Assembly (NCBI GenBank): GCA_015064695.1
Contig: SVRS01000009.1
Coordinates: 1 to 54,845, forward strand
DNA from: Oscillospiraceae bacterium
GTDB taxonomy: Bacteria; Bacillota; Clostridia; Oscillospirales; CAG-272
Direction: 5' to 3'
Length of the DNA stretch: 54,845 nucleotides
A program made the position numbers and the translations under genes. Positions within the stretch are counted from its first letter, which is position 1. Each line of letters starts with the position of its first letter. Below are positions 33,144 through 45,210 of this stretch, in pieces. Below the pieces are notes generated by a model. It ran no database searches and was not told the origin of the DNA. It worked only from the letters and a program-made list of their open reading frames with translations.

Positions 33144-33476
33144 TTATCCATCACATTCGCCCAATAAATCCGGATTTAAAACTTTAAGTATCGTAGCATA
33201 TCCCACAATTTTTGCACCTTCTTGGATATTGATTTTCTTACCCACCCATAGACAATGTGGGTAAGCTTCAGGAGCGATAAAGGTGATTGTACCCTTTGCT
33301 GTGCCATTAGGAGGTACGGTTTGAACGTTATAATAGTGGTGGACACCGGTTGTCAAATAATTGCCCGTTACCAAATGCATCGGGTGATAGCCATCTGCAA
33401 CAGGGTTCTTTCTTGTTCCGACAAATTCAAACATAACTTCAACGTCCGGTTCTCGCTCAAAAATTGTTTTTTCCAT
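33144..33476 (-). CDS. stand-alone EF-Tu domain III-like protein (cassette unit 1)
   Basis: 110 residues resembling only the third beta-barrel domain of elongation factor Tu: DGYHPMHLVTGNYLTTG aligns with the GYRPQFYFRTTDVTG strand pair, and KINIQEGAKIVGYATILKVL with the FAIREGGRTVGAGVV end of EF-Tu. No GTPase domain. The role is unknown; it could bind tRNA or an EF-Tu partner, or block one. AAAGGTGGTGATCGT precedes ATG. AT-rich. It fills a 482-base unit between hairpin copies 2 and 3, next to tRNA-Ser. Confidence 0.78.
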   Translation of the reverse strand: MEKTIFEREPDVEVMFEFVGTRKNPVADGYHPMHLVTGNYLTTGVHHYYNVQTVPPNGTAKGTITFIAPEAYPHCLWVGKKINIQEGAKIVGYATILKVLNPDLLGECDG

Positions 33477-33496
33477 ACGATCACCACCTTTTCTTA

Positions 33497-33525
33497 ATTA
33501 TATCATAAAAACACAAAAACCGCAA
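33497..33525 (-). promoter_or_regulatory. promoter of the EF-Tu domain III-like gene, overlapping a terminator arm
   Basis: TTGCGG (33520-33525, inside the tRNA terminator stem), 17 bases, TATAAT (33497-33502), minus strand. Confidence 0.65.
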
Positions 33526-33558
33526 TCCCTTTGTATCAGAATTGCGGTTTTTGTTTGG
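33516..33558 (+). repeat. cassette-flanking hairpin repeat, copy 3 (half site), also tRNA-Ser terminator
   Basis: AAAAACCGCAAT pairs with ATTGCGGTTTTT and is followed on the minus strand by TTTTTGTGTTTTT, so it ends tRNA-Ser transcripts. It shares about 40 bases with copies 1 and 2 but lacks their distal arm; where the others have GTTTGGCTA it runs into the tRNA CCA end (GTTTGGC, 33553-33559). Confidence 0.88.
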
Positions 33559-33646
33559 CGGAGATGGAGAGATTTGAACTCTCGCGCCGGTTACCCGACC
33601 TACACCCTTAGCAGGGGCGCCTCTTCGGCCTCTTGAGTACATCTCC
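33556..33646 (-). tRNA. tRNA-Ser(GCT)
   Basis: 91 bases including an encoded CCA. Acceptor stem GGAGATG (33646-33640) pairs with CATCTCC (33566-33560), discriminator G, long class II variable arm, T-loop GTTCAAATC, anticodon loop CTGCTAA giving anticodon GCT (reads AGC/AGU). A perfect promoter precedes it and a terminator follows. Confidence 0.95.
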
Positions 33647-33690
33647 GTGTATCAAAGCGTGAGCGGCCGTTTGCAGAACTCACGCAGTAT

Positions 33691-33719
33691 ATTATACACG
33701 ATGGGTGGCGGTTTGTCAA
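33691..33719 (-). promoter_or_regulatory. consensus promoter of tRNA-Ser
   Basis: TTGACA (33714-33719), 17 bases, TATAAT (33691-33696), minus strand. Confidence 0.9.
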
Positions 33720-33730
33720 GGGCTTTTTAA

Positions 33731-33794
33731 AAAAAACACAAAAAATTTTCGTGTTTTTTCATAGCCACGGAGAAGGTGATTTACCTCCTCCGTG
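33731..33794 (-). terminator. double stem-loop after the alpha/beta hydrolase
   Basis: CACGGAG/CTCCGTG stem (33766-33772 with 33788-33794) followed on the minus strand by an AAAAAACAC/GTGTTTTTT stem (33731-33759) with a long T run. Confidence 0.75.
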
Positions 33795-33820
33795 ACCCTT
33801 CCATTTATTGGGCGTACCCC

Positions 33821-34549
33821 TCACCGATAGTGGGTCTCCACGAACTCGATCAACGGGCCTTGCTCCTCCAGGCCGTGTGGGTGGTGGTCACAGCTGGGCT
33901 TCAGCACCTCAAAGAAGGGGAGATCGGAGGCCCGATACTTTTGAGACAAGGCCAAACCGTTCTCGGCATAGGGGACGATACGATCGCTGTCTCCGCAGAT
34001 CAAAGCCAACGGGATTCCCTCAGCGATGAGCCTGTCCGCATTGTCAATCGGGTGATTGCGATAGTTGATAAGATCATGAATCGTCAATCCCTTGTGACGT
34101 ACGAATTCCTCATACATGGAGGAATCTGATCCGCCCACCGCACAGGGGCAGCTCAAATAATTCAACACGGGCGCATCCAGGTACAAAACGCTCACAAGGG
34201 CGGGATAGGCGGCGGCAAAGTAGACCGCCTGCAAACCGCCGCAGCTCATGCCAACCGGCACGCACTTGGGATGAAGTCCATGCTCGGTGGTAAGAAAGCG
34301 GCAAAATTCTGCCCGCACATGGGTATCCGCCTCAACGTGCCAGCGGGTGATATTGCTCACATGGGCCACGTGGTAGCCCCGCTTCAGCATTTCGATCTCG
34401 AAGGCCGGGAAAGCGCCGAAATATTCAGTCTTGAGAAGCCACCGCCTCGCAGGATCGGGCTCATCGGGACAGACCAGGATGGCCTCCCTGCCCTGAAAGG
34501 TAAAGTCCAGCCGTTTGAAGCCATACCATTCGCTCTGTTTGTAGTCCAT
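33821..34549 (-). CDS. alpha/beta hydrolase
   Basis: 242-residue cytoplasmic hydrolase. Nucleophile elbow GMSCGG with Ser102, acid in GDSDRIVPY (Asp189 or Asp187) and His in CDHHPHG (about His225); all three are placed as in esterase/peptidase-type alpha/beta hydrolases. Substrate unknown; from the neighbourhood an acetyl or feruloyl ester on a glycan is possible. The start is MDYKQSEW at 34549, because AAGGAG stands six bases before it; an ATG five codons upstream would contain that ribosome site. Cotranscribed downstream of the GH-D glycosidase with a gene remnant between them. Confidence 0.85.
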   Translation of the reverse strand: MDYKQSEWYGFKRLDFTFQGREAILVCPDEPDPARRWLLKTEYFGAFPAFEIEMLKRGYHVAHVSNITRWHVEADTHVRAEFCRFLTTEHGLHPKCVPVGMSCGGLQAVYFAAAYPALVSVLYLDAPVLNYLSCPCAVGGSDSSMYEEFVRHKGLTIHDLINYRNHPIDNADRLIAEGIPLALICGDSDRIVPYAENGLALSQKYRASDLPFFEVLKPSCDHHPHGLEEQGPLIEFVETHYR

Positions 34550-34560
34550 ACTATACTCCT

Positions 34561-34690
34561 TCATATTCCAAAAAATGCACCCTGTCCTCGCAAGGGATCC
34601 TGCAATTCGGTCACGGAAATCTCACGGAATCCTCGCTCGTCGCGGGTGGCCAAGGCCGCCGCCAATCACAGCCACGTCGTATTTTTTCAC
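34561..34690 (-). pseudogene. remnant of a FAD-dependent oxidoreductase with internal deletion
   Basis: A GTG at 34690 with an upstream AGGAAAT site begins MKKYDVAVIGGGLG, the dinucleotide-binding N-terminus of FAD_oxidored (pfam12831-type) proteins, but the frame stops after 22 codons. In the next frame the following DNA reads ATRDERGFREISVTELQDPL then RGQGAFFGI and TGA, which resembles the usual C-terminus of that family (...VxxLQxxLRxQG). So the middle, over a kilobase in intact genes, seems to have been lost with a frameshift at the joint. It fits exactly between the glycosidase stop and the hydrolase ribosome site, as an operon gene would. Confidence 0.65.
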
Positions 34691-34704
34691 AAGCTCAATT
34701 TCCT

Positions 34705-37068
34705 TTAATGCTTGGGACACAACCACGCGTCGCAGACAAGATCGGTATGCGCTTCGTTGCAGAGCAGGACACAGATCTTGACCGACTTCCCGGCCATGGA
34801 AGCCTCCAGGGGGAAATAATAGGTGTAGTTACGATCGGAGCGGGTCACCACGAACTCCCATACGTTGGAGCGGTAGGCGGGTGCGCGATCCGGGGAACCC
34901 ACAAGCTTACCGTCCATTTCAGCCACGCAGTAGGCACCCTCCTCGCCGTGGATGCCGTTCAGGGCCACAGCGATGTAGTCGCCATCCCGGAGGCTCTCGG
35001 GTAACGTAACCACGGTCTCCTGCACCGCAATGGGCTTCTTTGCGCCGTAGGGCGCCTGGAGATTGTTGGCCTTAGGCGCGGATAACCCGATCTCCTTCCC
35101 TTCCTTCAAAAGGCGAACCGAATAGATGCGATCCATAGGGGTCGGCAAACGGAAATAGCGAATGAATCCGCCGTTCAGCTTATAGCGCACCACCATGCGG
35201 TCGCCTGTTGCGCGGACCATATTATGAATGCCGAACTTCACCACGGGGATCTCCACGTTCGTCTCAGCTACCGAAATCTCCGCAGAGGAGGTCATACGCC
35301 AATCGCTCAGATCCGTCGAATAGCTTCCCTGCTCGGTGTAAGCTTGTGCGCCGACCTCGTCCACGGGCTCGCGAACGGCAAAGCAGGTGATCTCCACCTC
35401 GTCAGCATCCAGAACGTCGCCAAAATCTACCCGCAGGCATCCGCCTTCGATCCGCTGACTCTTGCCGTCAAAGCCGCGCAAATTCTTGGATTGACCGTCG
35501 AAGAAGGTATGTGGATCCCCGTCAAAGAGTGCCTCGCCATCGCAGCCACGGGCCGTATATGTGGCCTGTCCGAAGAAAGCATCTCGGGCGGCCTGCACCT
35601 CGGGAATGGCCGTACGTCCGGAACGGCGCAGCTCCCGCATCTCCAGGGAATCGTTGTCGATGGAAAACTGGGCAGTCTCGTAAAGCTCCTCAGCACGCCC
35701 ATCGGCCAAGACCCCGCTCTGCAAACGCCCCAGGTGCTTGGGCGCAAAGGGACGAATATCCGTCTTTTCGAATTTGCCGTAGGGCCGGCTTTCGCCGTGT
35801 GCCAGCAGAGTGATATCTCCTCCGCCACAGCAAAGCATCCTGACCTCCACGGGATTGCCTTCGACGTCCTCGCGAATCATCTCGTACTCGCAATTTTCCA
35901 GCACGGGCAATGCCTCTCCCACCGTCGCCGCCTCCAGGAGGCAGGCCCGGAAGGGGAGTAGCTCCATCTCTACGGTGTCGCCAAAATCATATAGTCCCAT
36001 CAACTTCTCCGTGGGGAAGCGCTGAATCAGCGCAATCTGCTCGCCGCTGTCGGCAAGTCCGATCTCACCGTCCAGCTTAACCGTGATCCGACGGGGAGTC
36101 CAGCCGTGGTGCCCCGTGGCAATAAAGCGGTGCGTTTCGTTGCCGCGGGACACGGGGGTGTCGCCATAGGCATCGGGGAGGATGATACCGTCCACCAGGA
36201 GAGGGGCCGCGGTCTTATGAAGATTGTAGATGCGGGCCAGCTTGGGGTACTCATCGTCCCGCATAAGCCAGGGGTTTCCGTAGATCTCGGGAGCCAGGAT
36301 CATGCAACGGCCGAAGGCCTGATAAATGAGATCGTCCTCAAAGTAGGCCACCGAGGAGGAAATGCACACGCCGTGATCCTCCAGGAGACGATCCAAGCCC
36401 TCGGGTAGTCCCCGCTTGAAGATAAATCCACGGTGATGCATACAGGTCTCACGGTTGGCGCTGTGGACATCCACGTAGGTCTCCACCCCCTGCCAAAGGG
36501 AGGTGGTCACGTATTTATCAGCCTCGTACAGATCCAGGCGGTGGTTCAAAACAATGAGATCGGGGCTATACCGGCGGCACTCGCGGAGCTGCTCTGCGTA
36601 GCGAGCGGCCTTTTCGGGACGGAGCGTACCGCACACACCATCCACTTTAAAAAGAGCGAAATGATGCTTGCGGCAGAGGTCCACCATGAAATCATAGCGC
36701 TTCTGCTCCTCCTCGGGCGTGTCTCCGTAGCCGTCGGGGCTTCCCCACAGACCGAGACGGATCCCTGACTCAGCGGCCTTCTTCACCACGGGAGCATATC
36801 CGTTCGGGTACTGCCCCTTGAATTTCTCTCCCTCCGCGTCACCATAGCCTCGTCCCGCGCCGTCAAAATTGCCTGCATCCCAGGCATAGATCTTGATCTC
36901 CATGCCATAGACCTTCTTCATCCAGGCAAAAAAATCCAGATTCGTGATGGTCTGAGCCTCGGTGGAGCCCTCATTTGTATTGTTGATCCAGGAAAAATAT
37001 TGAGGAATCGAGGGGGTTCGCTGATCCGCGCCCGCCTCGGATGCGATCTTTTTCTTCGGTTCGATCAT
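34705..37068 (-). CDS. clan GH-D (alpha-galactosidase-like) glycoside hydrolase
   Basis: 787-residue enzyme without signal peptide. A TIM-barrel region: YFSWINNTNEGSTEAQT, IYAWDAGNFDGAGRG, GIRLGLWGSPDGYG and FALFKVDGVCG with candidate nucleophile Asp143, as in GH27/GH36/melibiase-type enzymes; then LNHRLDLY and SSSVAYFEDDLIYQAF. After about residue 320 come beta domains, including a galactose-binding-like domain near 490-640. Which sugar is released is not clear; it differs from classic GH36. AAGGAGG stands seven bases before ATG. Own promoter at 37105-37133. Confidence 0.78.
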   Translation of the reverse strand: MIEPKKKIASEAGADQRTPSIPQYFSWINNTNEGSTEAQTITNLDFFAWMKKVYGMEIKIYAWDAGNFDGAGRGYGDAEGEKFKGQYPNGYAPVVKKAAESGIRLGLWGSPDGYGDTPEEEQKRYDFMVDLCRKHHFALFKVDGVCGTLRPEKAARYAEQLRECRRYSPDLIVLNHRLDLYEADKYVTTSLWQGVETYVDVHSANRETCMHHRGFIFKRGLPEGLDRLLEDHGVCISSSVAYFEDDLIYQAFGRCMILAPEIYGNPWLMRDDEYPKLARIYNLHKTAAPLLVDGIILPDAYGDTPVSRGNETHRFIATGHHGWTPRRITVKLDGEIGLADSGEQIALIQRFPTEKLMGLYDFGDTVEMELLPFRACLLEAATVGEALPVLENCEYEMIREDVEGNPVEVRMLCCGGGDITLLAHGESRPYGKFEKTDIRPFAPKHLGRLQSGVLADGRAEELYETAQFSIDNDSLEMRELRRSGRTAIPEVQAARDAFFGQATYTARGCDGEALFDGDPHTFFDGQSKNLRGFDGKSQRIEGGCLRVDFGDVLDADEVEITCFAVREPVDEVGAQAYTEQGSYSTDLSDWRMTSSAEISVAETNVEIPVVKFGIHNMVRATGDRMVVRYKLNGGFIRYFRLPTPMDRIYSVRLLKEGKEIGLSAPKANNLQAPYGAKKPIAVQETVVTLPESLRDGDYIAVALNGIHGEEGAYCVAEMDGKLVGSPDRAPAYRSNVWEFVVTRSDRNYTYYFPLEASMAGKSVKICVLLCNEAHTDLVCDAWLCPKH

Positions 37069-37104
37069 GGCATGACCTCCTTGTCAGAATAAACTTTCGG
37101 GTAT

Positions 37105-37133
37105 ATTATAGCATAACGTCATGTAATTGTAAA
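37105..37133 (-). promoter_or_regulatory. sigma-A promoter of the GH-D glycosidase operon
   Basis: TTTACA (37128-37133), 17 bases, TATAAT (37105-37110), extended -10 TGC, minus strand. Confidence 0.85.
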
Positions 37134-37159
37134 TAGAATTTTTGCGTTTTGACAAAAAA

Positions 37160-37191
37160 GATGGGAGGCTGTCTCCGAAGAAACAGCCTCC
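37160..37191 (-). terminator. terminator after the GH2 gene
   Basis: GGAGGCTGT (37164-37172) pairs with ACAGCCTCC (37183-37191); minus-strand tail CATCTTTTTTG. Confidence 0.88.
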
Positions 37192-37198
37192 AAAATGT

Positions 37199-41604
<4,406 letters not shown>

Positions 41605-41611
41605 TGTCATC

Positions 41612-41640
41612 ATTATACCATAAAACCGTAGCTTTGTAAA
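41612..41640 (-). promoter_or_regulatory. sigma-A promoter of the GH2 gene
   Basis: TTTACA (41635-41640), 17 bases, TATAAT (41612-41617), extended -10 TGG, minus strand. Confidence 0.85.
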
Positions 41641-41660
41641 GTACTTTTTGTCATTTCTGC

Positions 41661-41688
41661 AAAAAGGGTGCCTCATGCGAGGCACCCT
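41661..41688 (-). terminator. terminator after the 5'-nucleotidase gene
   Basis: AGGGTGCCTC (41665-41674) pairs with GAGGCACCCT (41679-41688), minus-strand tail TTTTTGC. Confidence 0.88.
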
Positions 41689-41708
41689 CCGGTTTTTATG
41701 AAAGCGAA

Positions 41709-43604
41709 TTACACCGTTGCTTTTCTCTTGCGGCGTACCAGGATGACCCGCACCACAAGGGCGATCACCGCCAGCAGAACCAGGATCACACCCAGCACCA
41801 AGTAGGTGAATACGTTGGCGTTTCGCAGAAGCTTCACGGGATTGAGGCTGGCGTAAACCACCTTGCGGCCATCGGTTTCGGCGTAACGGGCATCCATTTC
41901 CTCGCCCATAGCATCCAAATACTCCGCGATGGCGTACCACTCCTTGAGAGGCGTGCCGTTTTCGTCCTTAATGACGTAGTTGACCAAGTCAGCTGTATCA
42001 ATGGGATTTCCGTTCTCGTCGCGGGGCGTCACCGACAAAAGACCCATGGACGTCTCCTCCACCGAGCCCAGCATCTGTCCCATATACATACCCGCCACAA
42101 CGAAGTAAAGCTTATCGTCATCAATGGCCGTCAGGGTACCGTCCTCTCCGCGGAACATGGCGTAATCCACCTTGTTAAAGATCATGCGCTTGGTATTGAA
42201 AGAATACTCTACGCCCGACATAAAGAGCTGGGCCGTTTTCATGAGCGGTTGCACCGAAGCATCCAGCTCAATGGCGTTGCGAACGTCCTTACCTGTCAGG
42301 TAAATACCGATCAGCTCACCCTCAGTGCCCACGCCCAAGGAGGCGGCGTTGAACACGTCGGAGACCGTCACGTTGCCCACGGGCAGACTGCCGCGGATAA
42401 CACCCGCCGCCGTGATGGCGACGTCCACCTTCTTACCCGTCGTTCTCTCCGCGGCCCACTTATAGGCATCCGAGAAGATATTGCACAGGGTGGATTCGTG
42501 CTGGGTAGCCGATACCTGCTTGACCGTATCGAACACGTAGGGGTTGCGTACCAGAATCTGATCAAAGGTGTAACCGTACTTGGAGAGGTAATCGGTCTCC
42601 ACGGCCGTCTTGTAGTTCTCCACCAAAGCTGCGATGGCAGGATCCTCCTCCACCGTCTCGTTCACGGGGATCAGCTGATAGTCAGCCAGCGTAACGGCAT
42701 TGCCATCAAACTTCACCTTCAGAACGCCCAGATTGCGGCCATACTCGGCGGCGGAAACGATGAGAGTCCCGTTCACGGAAATGGGCTCGCGAAGGGTGGT
42801 GTGGGTATGACCCGAGATGATCACGTCGATGCCGTCCACAGCCTCTGCCAGGGCATAATCCTCGCCCTTACCACCGGAGGTACCGCTGTGAGACAGGCAA
42901 ATCACCACGGGATGCTCGCCATAGGTCTGCTCGCACTCGGCCACGGCGGTCTCCACGATCTCCTTTGCCGTAGCGGCAGGATCCTCAAAGACCATCCCCG
43001 AGTTGGGCGCGCAATCGTCAGCGTCCGTACCGAATATACCGAACAGCACGTAGTACACACCGCCGCGCTCCAGAATGATATACTCCTTCACGCCGTAGTC
43101 ATTGTAGGCCTTCCACAGGTCGGCGTCGTAGCCCTCCTGTCCCTCCACGGGAGGCAGGTAATTGCCGCAGACAATGGGCGGAACGGGATCTCCGCTGGCC
43201 ACAGCGGCCTTCAGCATGGACTTCAGACCCGATTGCAGGTAGTCGAACTCGTGATTTCCGAAGGTGGTGGCGTCATAGCCCATTGCACCCATCATACGAA
43301 GCTCTATGGCCGAGGTAGGGTAGGCCGTCTGGAACAGAGAGCCCATGGCAAAATCACCGCCGTCCACCAGGATTGCGTTGGGATCCTTGGCCTTCTGCTC
43401 ACGGATCACCGTCATAAGACGGGCATAGCCGCCGTACTCACCCTCACCCGTCTCATTCGCAGAGGGGAGCAGGTGGGAATGGAGATCGTGGGTAAAAAGG
43501 ATGGTCAGCTCCTCCTCGGAGGGAGCCGAAGCCACGGGAATGGCACACAATCCAACCAAGGTCAGAAGTGCCATGAGCAACGCCAAAAAACGCTTGCACA
43601 TCAT
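41709..43604 (-). CDS. surface bifunctional 5'-nucleotidase/2',3'-cyclic phosphodiesterase
   Basis: 631-residue UshA-like enzyme that frees nucleosides and phosphate from extracellular nucleotides. Signal peptide to about residue 27 (PVASA), metallophosphatase motifs FTHDLHSHLL, VDGGDFAMGS, GNHEFDYL, CLSHSGTSGG and SGHTHTT, then the 5'-nucleotidase C-terminal domain (ITAAGVIRGSLPVGNVTVSD). A C-terminal helix (about 598-622) followed by RRKRKATV anchors it in the membrane. MMCKRF start has AAAGGAAAG upstream. Own promoter at 43718-43746; a degenerate repeat copy fills the leader. Confidence 0.92.
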   Translation of the reverse strand: MMCKRFLALLMALLTLVGLCAIPVASAPSEEELTILFTHDLHSHLLPSANETGEGEYGGYARLMTVIREQKAKDPNAILVDGGDFAMGSLFQTAYPTSAIELRMMGAMGYDATTFGNHEFDYLQSGLKSMLKAAVASGDPVPPIVCGNYLPPVEGQEGYDADLWKAYNDYGVKEYIILERGGVYYVLFGIFGTDADDCAPNSGMVFEDPAATAKEIVETAVAECEQTYGEHPVVICLSHSGTSGGKGEDYALAEAVDGIDVIISGHTHTTLREPISVNGTLIVSAAEYGRNLGVLKVKFDGNAVTLADYQLIPVNETVEEDPAIAALVENYKTAVETDYLSKYGYTFDQILVRNPYVFDTVKQVSATQHESTLCNIFSDAYKWAAERTTGKKVDVAITAAGVIRGSLPVGNVTVSDVFNAASLGVGTEGELIGIYLTGKDVRNAIELDASVQPLMKTAQLFMSGVEYSFNTKRMIFNKVDYAMFRGEDGTLTAIDDDKLYFVVAGMYMGQMLGSVEETSMGLLSVTPRDENGNPIDTADLVNYVIKDENGTPLKEWYAIAEYLDAMGEEMDARYAETDGRKVVYASLNPVKLLRNANVFTYLVLGVILVLLAVIALVVRVILVRRKRKATV

Positions 43605-43644
43605 AAAAATCTTTCCTTTCCGAAAAATAGGGGATATGGTTGCC

Positions 43645-43711
43645 GGGGATCCTGGGTGTTCATCGTGCAGAAGCCTTCCCTCGATCTTCCATACGTTGAT
43701 TTTTGAGGTTC
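43645..43711 (+). repeat. degenerate copy of the terminal-inverted-repeat element
   Basis: Right end complement of GAACCTCAAAAATCAACG, left end GGGTGTTCATCGTGCAGAAG, same orientation as the other copies; heavily diverged. It starts at the predicted transcription start of the 5'-nucleotidase gene. Confidence 0.4.
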
Positions 43712-43717
43712 TTTTTC

Positions 43718-43746
43718 ATTATAGCATATTTCCGTAAAAAGTGCAA
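43718..43746 (-). promoter_or_regulatory. sigma-A promoter of the 5'-nucleotidase gene
   Basis: TTGCAC (43741-43746), 17 bases, TATAAT (43718-43723), extended -10 TGC, minus strand. Confidence 0.85.
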
Positions 43747-43825
43747 GAGCTTGACGGCTGAAATCGGCCCTTGAATCCGACAAATATCACCACGGAGCAT
43801 GGCCGACCGCCGCGAATACACTTAT

Positions 43826-43879
43826 GGGGACCTCAAAAATTCTTCGCACGGCATATCGGCAGAATATTCAGAGGCTCCC
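43826..43879 (+). repeat. dispersed terminal-inverted-repeat element, copy 5 (ends only)
   Basis: 54 bases consisting of GGGGACCTCAAAAATTCTTC followed almost at once by the complement of GGGAGCCTCTGAATATTC. It begins one base after the ApbE-like gene stop and can fold as one hairpin. Confidence 0.75.
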
Positions 43880-45136
43880 TTATTGGATTCCGCAGTACTC
43901 GCCCCGATAGGTCACTCCGTCGTTCTCGTACAGATCCCTGAGTGCAAGACCTCCGTCATTGTAGCGCACCGTCCGATCCACGGACCAAACCGAATAGATC
44001 CGATCACGACCCATGGCCTTCAGCTTGCCCTCGTCTACCTCGTCCGCCATAAAGACGTCCGCCATACGGATTGCCACCTCTGCGCAGCCCCCATCGTACG
44101 AGTAGGATACCAGATTATGCATAGCACTCTTGGAAAAACCCGTGGTGAGATCCGCATAACGATGGACGTAACGGCCGTCGGCGTAGGCGTAAAATACCGC
44201 CATATCCTGTTCGCTCAAGGGATAATCCCGCAAAAACACCATAGAGATATAGCCTTGATACTGGGCCACGGCCGCAGGATATACGTTTTTTTCATCACGG
44301 TCAAAAATATTGAAGCCGTAATATTCCCCGGAAGCATCAAAATTGCGGGTATAGCCATCATAGGAGGTCATATTTCCCGCCGTAAAGCCGCGCTCAATCA
44401 TCACCTCCGCCACATGATCCACAATGAACGCATTGGTCAACCATCCAAAATCCACGAGATCCGTGATCCCGTTTTCTCTTGCAAACGCCCGATAGGCCTC
44501 CGAAACCGCCAGGGAGATCCGATTCTCCCCCAGCAGCTCCACACGGATCATGTCGGGATTCGTTGCGTAAGCCATGACCTCCTCCAGATACACCCGGGTT
44601 TCCTCGTCGGTGTGAGGATCGCAGAGTGCCGCCTCTACGTCGTTCTGACTACCGAACAAATGGCGGTAGACAGAGAAAACGGGCGCCATATACGGAATGC
44701 GGCTGCCCATCCGTTCCGTCAGCTCAAAGGCCTGATACAAAAGCGGATCCACCTCGAAAACCTCCCCGGGATATTGGTTCAGCGTGTACAGGTTGACGAT
44801 GTTCTCATACCCCCGGTACACGTCCAAAAGACGGTGAACCCGCCCAAGCTCAGCGGCGTACAGGGTCGAAACCGCCTTGTATTCATCTGCCGCGGAGCGC
44901 TTGTCTCCCTCCAAGCGGTAGTTAAAGATGAACTCGTCGTTCAGCTCCACAGGACCCTCGGTCAGCTCCACCGTATACCAGCCGGGCTCCTTAGTGATCA
45001 AGGAGTAAAACCAGTAGGCAAGCAGACTCAAGCCGGCGGCCAGAAGCAGAACCACCAGCACAACGCGGAGTCGGACGTTTTTTTCGGACACCTCCACCTT
45101 TAAAAGCTTTGGTTGATTTTTTTTAAACAAATCCAT
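43880..45136 (-). CDS. membrane-anchored ApbE-like protein with degenerate motifs
   Basis: 418 residues: N-terminal cytoplasmic part, one helix (about 24-47), then an extracellular domain that follows the ApbE (FAD:protein FMN transferase) order. LLDVYRGYENIVNLYTLN and FEVDPLLYQAFELTERM match the N-terminal half; VDFGWLTNAFIVDHVAEVMIE sits where ApbE has DxGGIAKGYAVD, but the Gly-Gly and Lys are missing; YVHRYADLTTGFSKSAMHNL matches the HHIIDPxTG region. FMN transfer is therefore doubtful. The start MDLFKKN at 45136 has GGAGGAAT upstream. It follows oppF by 74 bases as the last gene of the opp operon, so it may help the transporter. Confidence 0.65.
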   Translation of the reverse strand: MDLFKKNQPKLLKVEVSEKNVRLRVVLVVLLLAAGLSLLAYWFYSLITKEPGWYTVELTEGPVELNDEFIFNYRLEGDKRSAADEYKAVSTLYAAELGRVHRLLDVYRGYENIVNLYTLNQYPGEVFEVDPLLYQAFELTERMGSRIPYMAPVFSVYRHLFGSQNDVEAALCDPHTDEETRVYLEEVMAYATNPDMIRVELLGENRISLAVSEAYRAFARENGITDLVDFGWLTNAFIVDHVAEVMIERGFTAGNMTSYDGYTRNFDASGEYYGFNIFDRDEKNVYPAAVAQYQGYISMVFLRDYPLSEQDMAVFYAYADGRYVHRYADLTTGFSKSAMHNLVSYSYDGGCAEVAIRMADVFMADEVDEGKLKAMGRDRIYSVWSVDRTVRYNDGGLALRDLYENDGVTYRGEYCGIQ

Positions 45137-45210
45137 GCAAATTCCTCCAGAAACTTGGCGACCGCATGCCTCGCCACTGAGAATGACAAAGCATGCGGTT
45201 GAAAACGGAT

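Noticed and set aside
32662..33558. Three spaced hairpin repeats as a CRISPR array
   Set aside because: Spacing is 373 and 482 bases, the spaces hold genes with promoters, and there are no cas genes.
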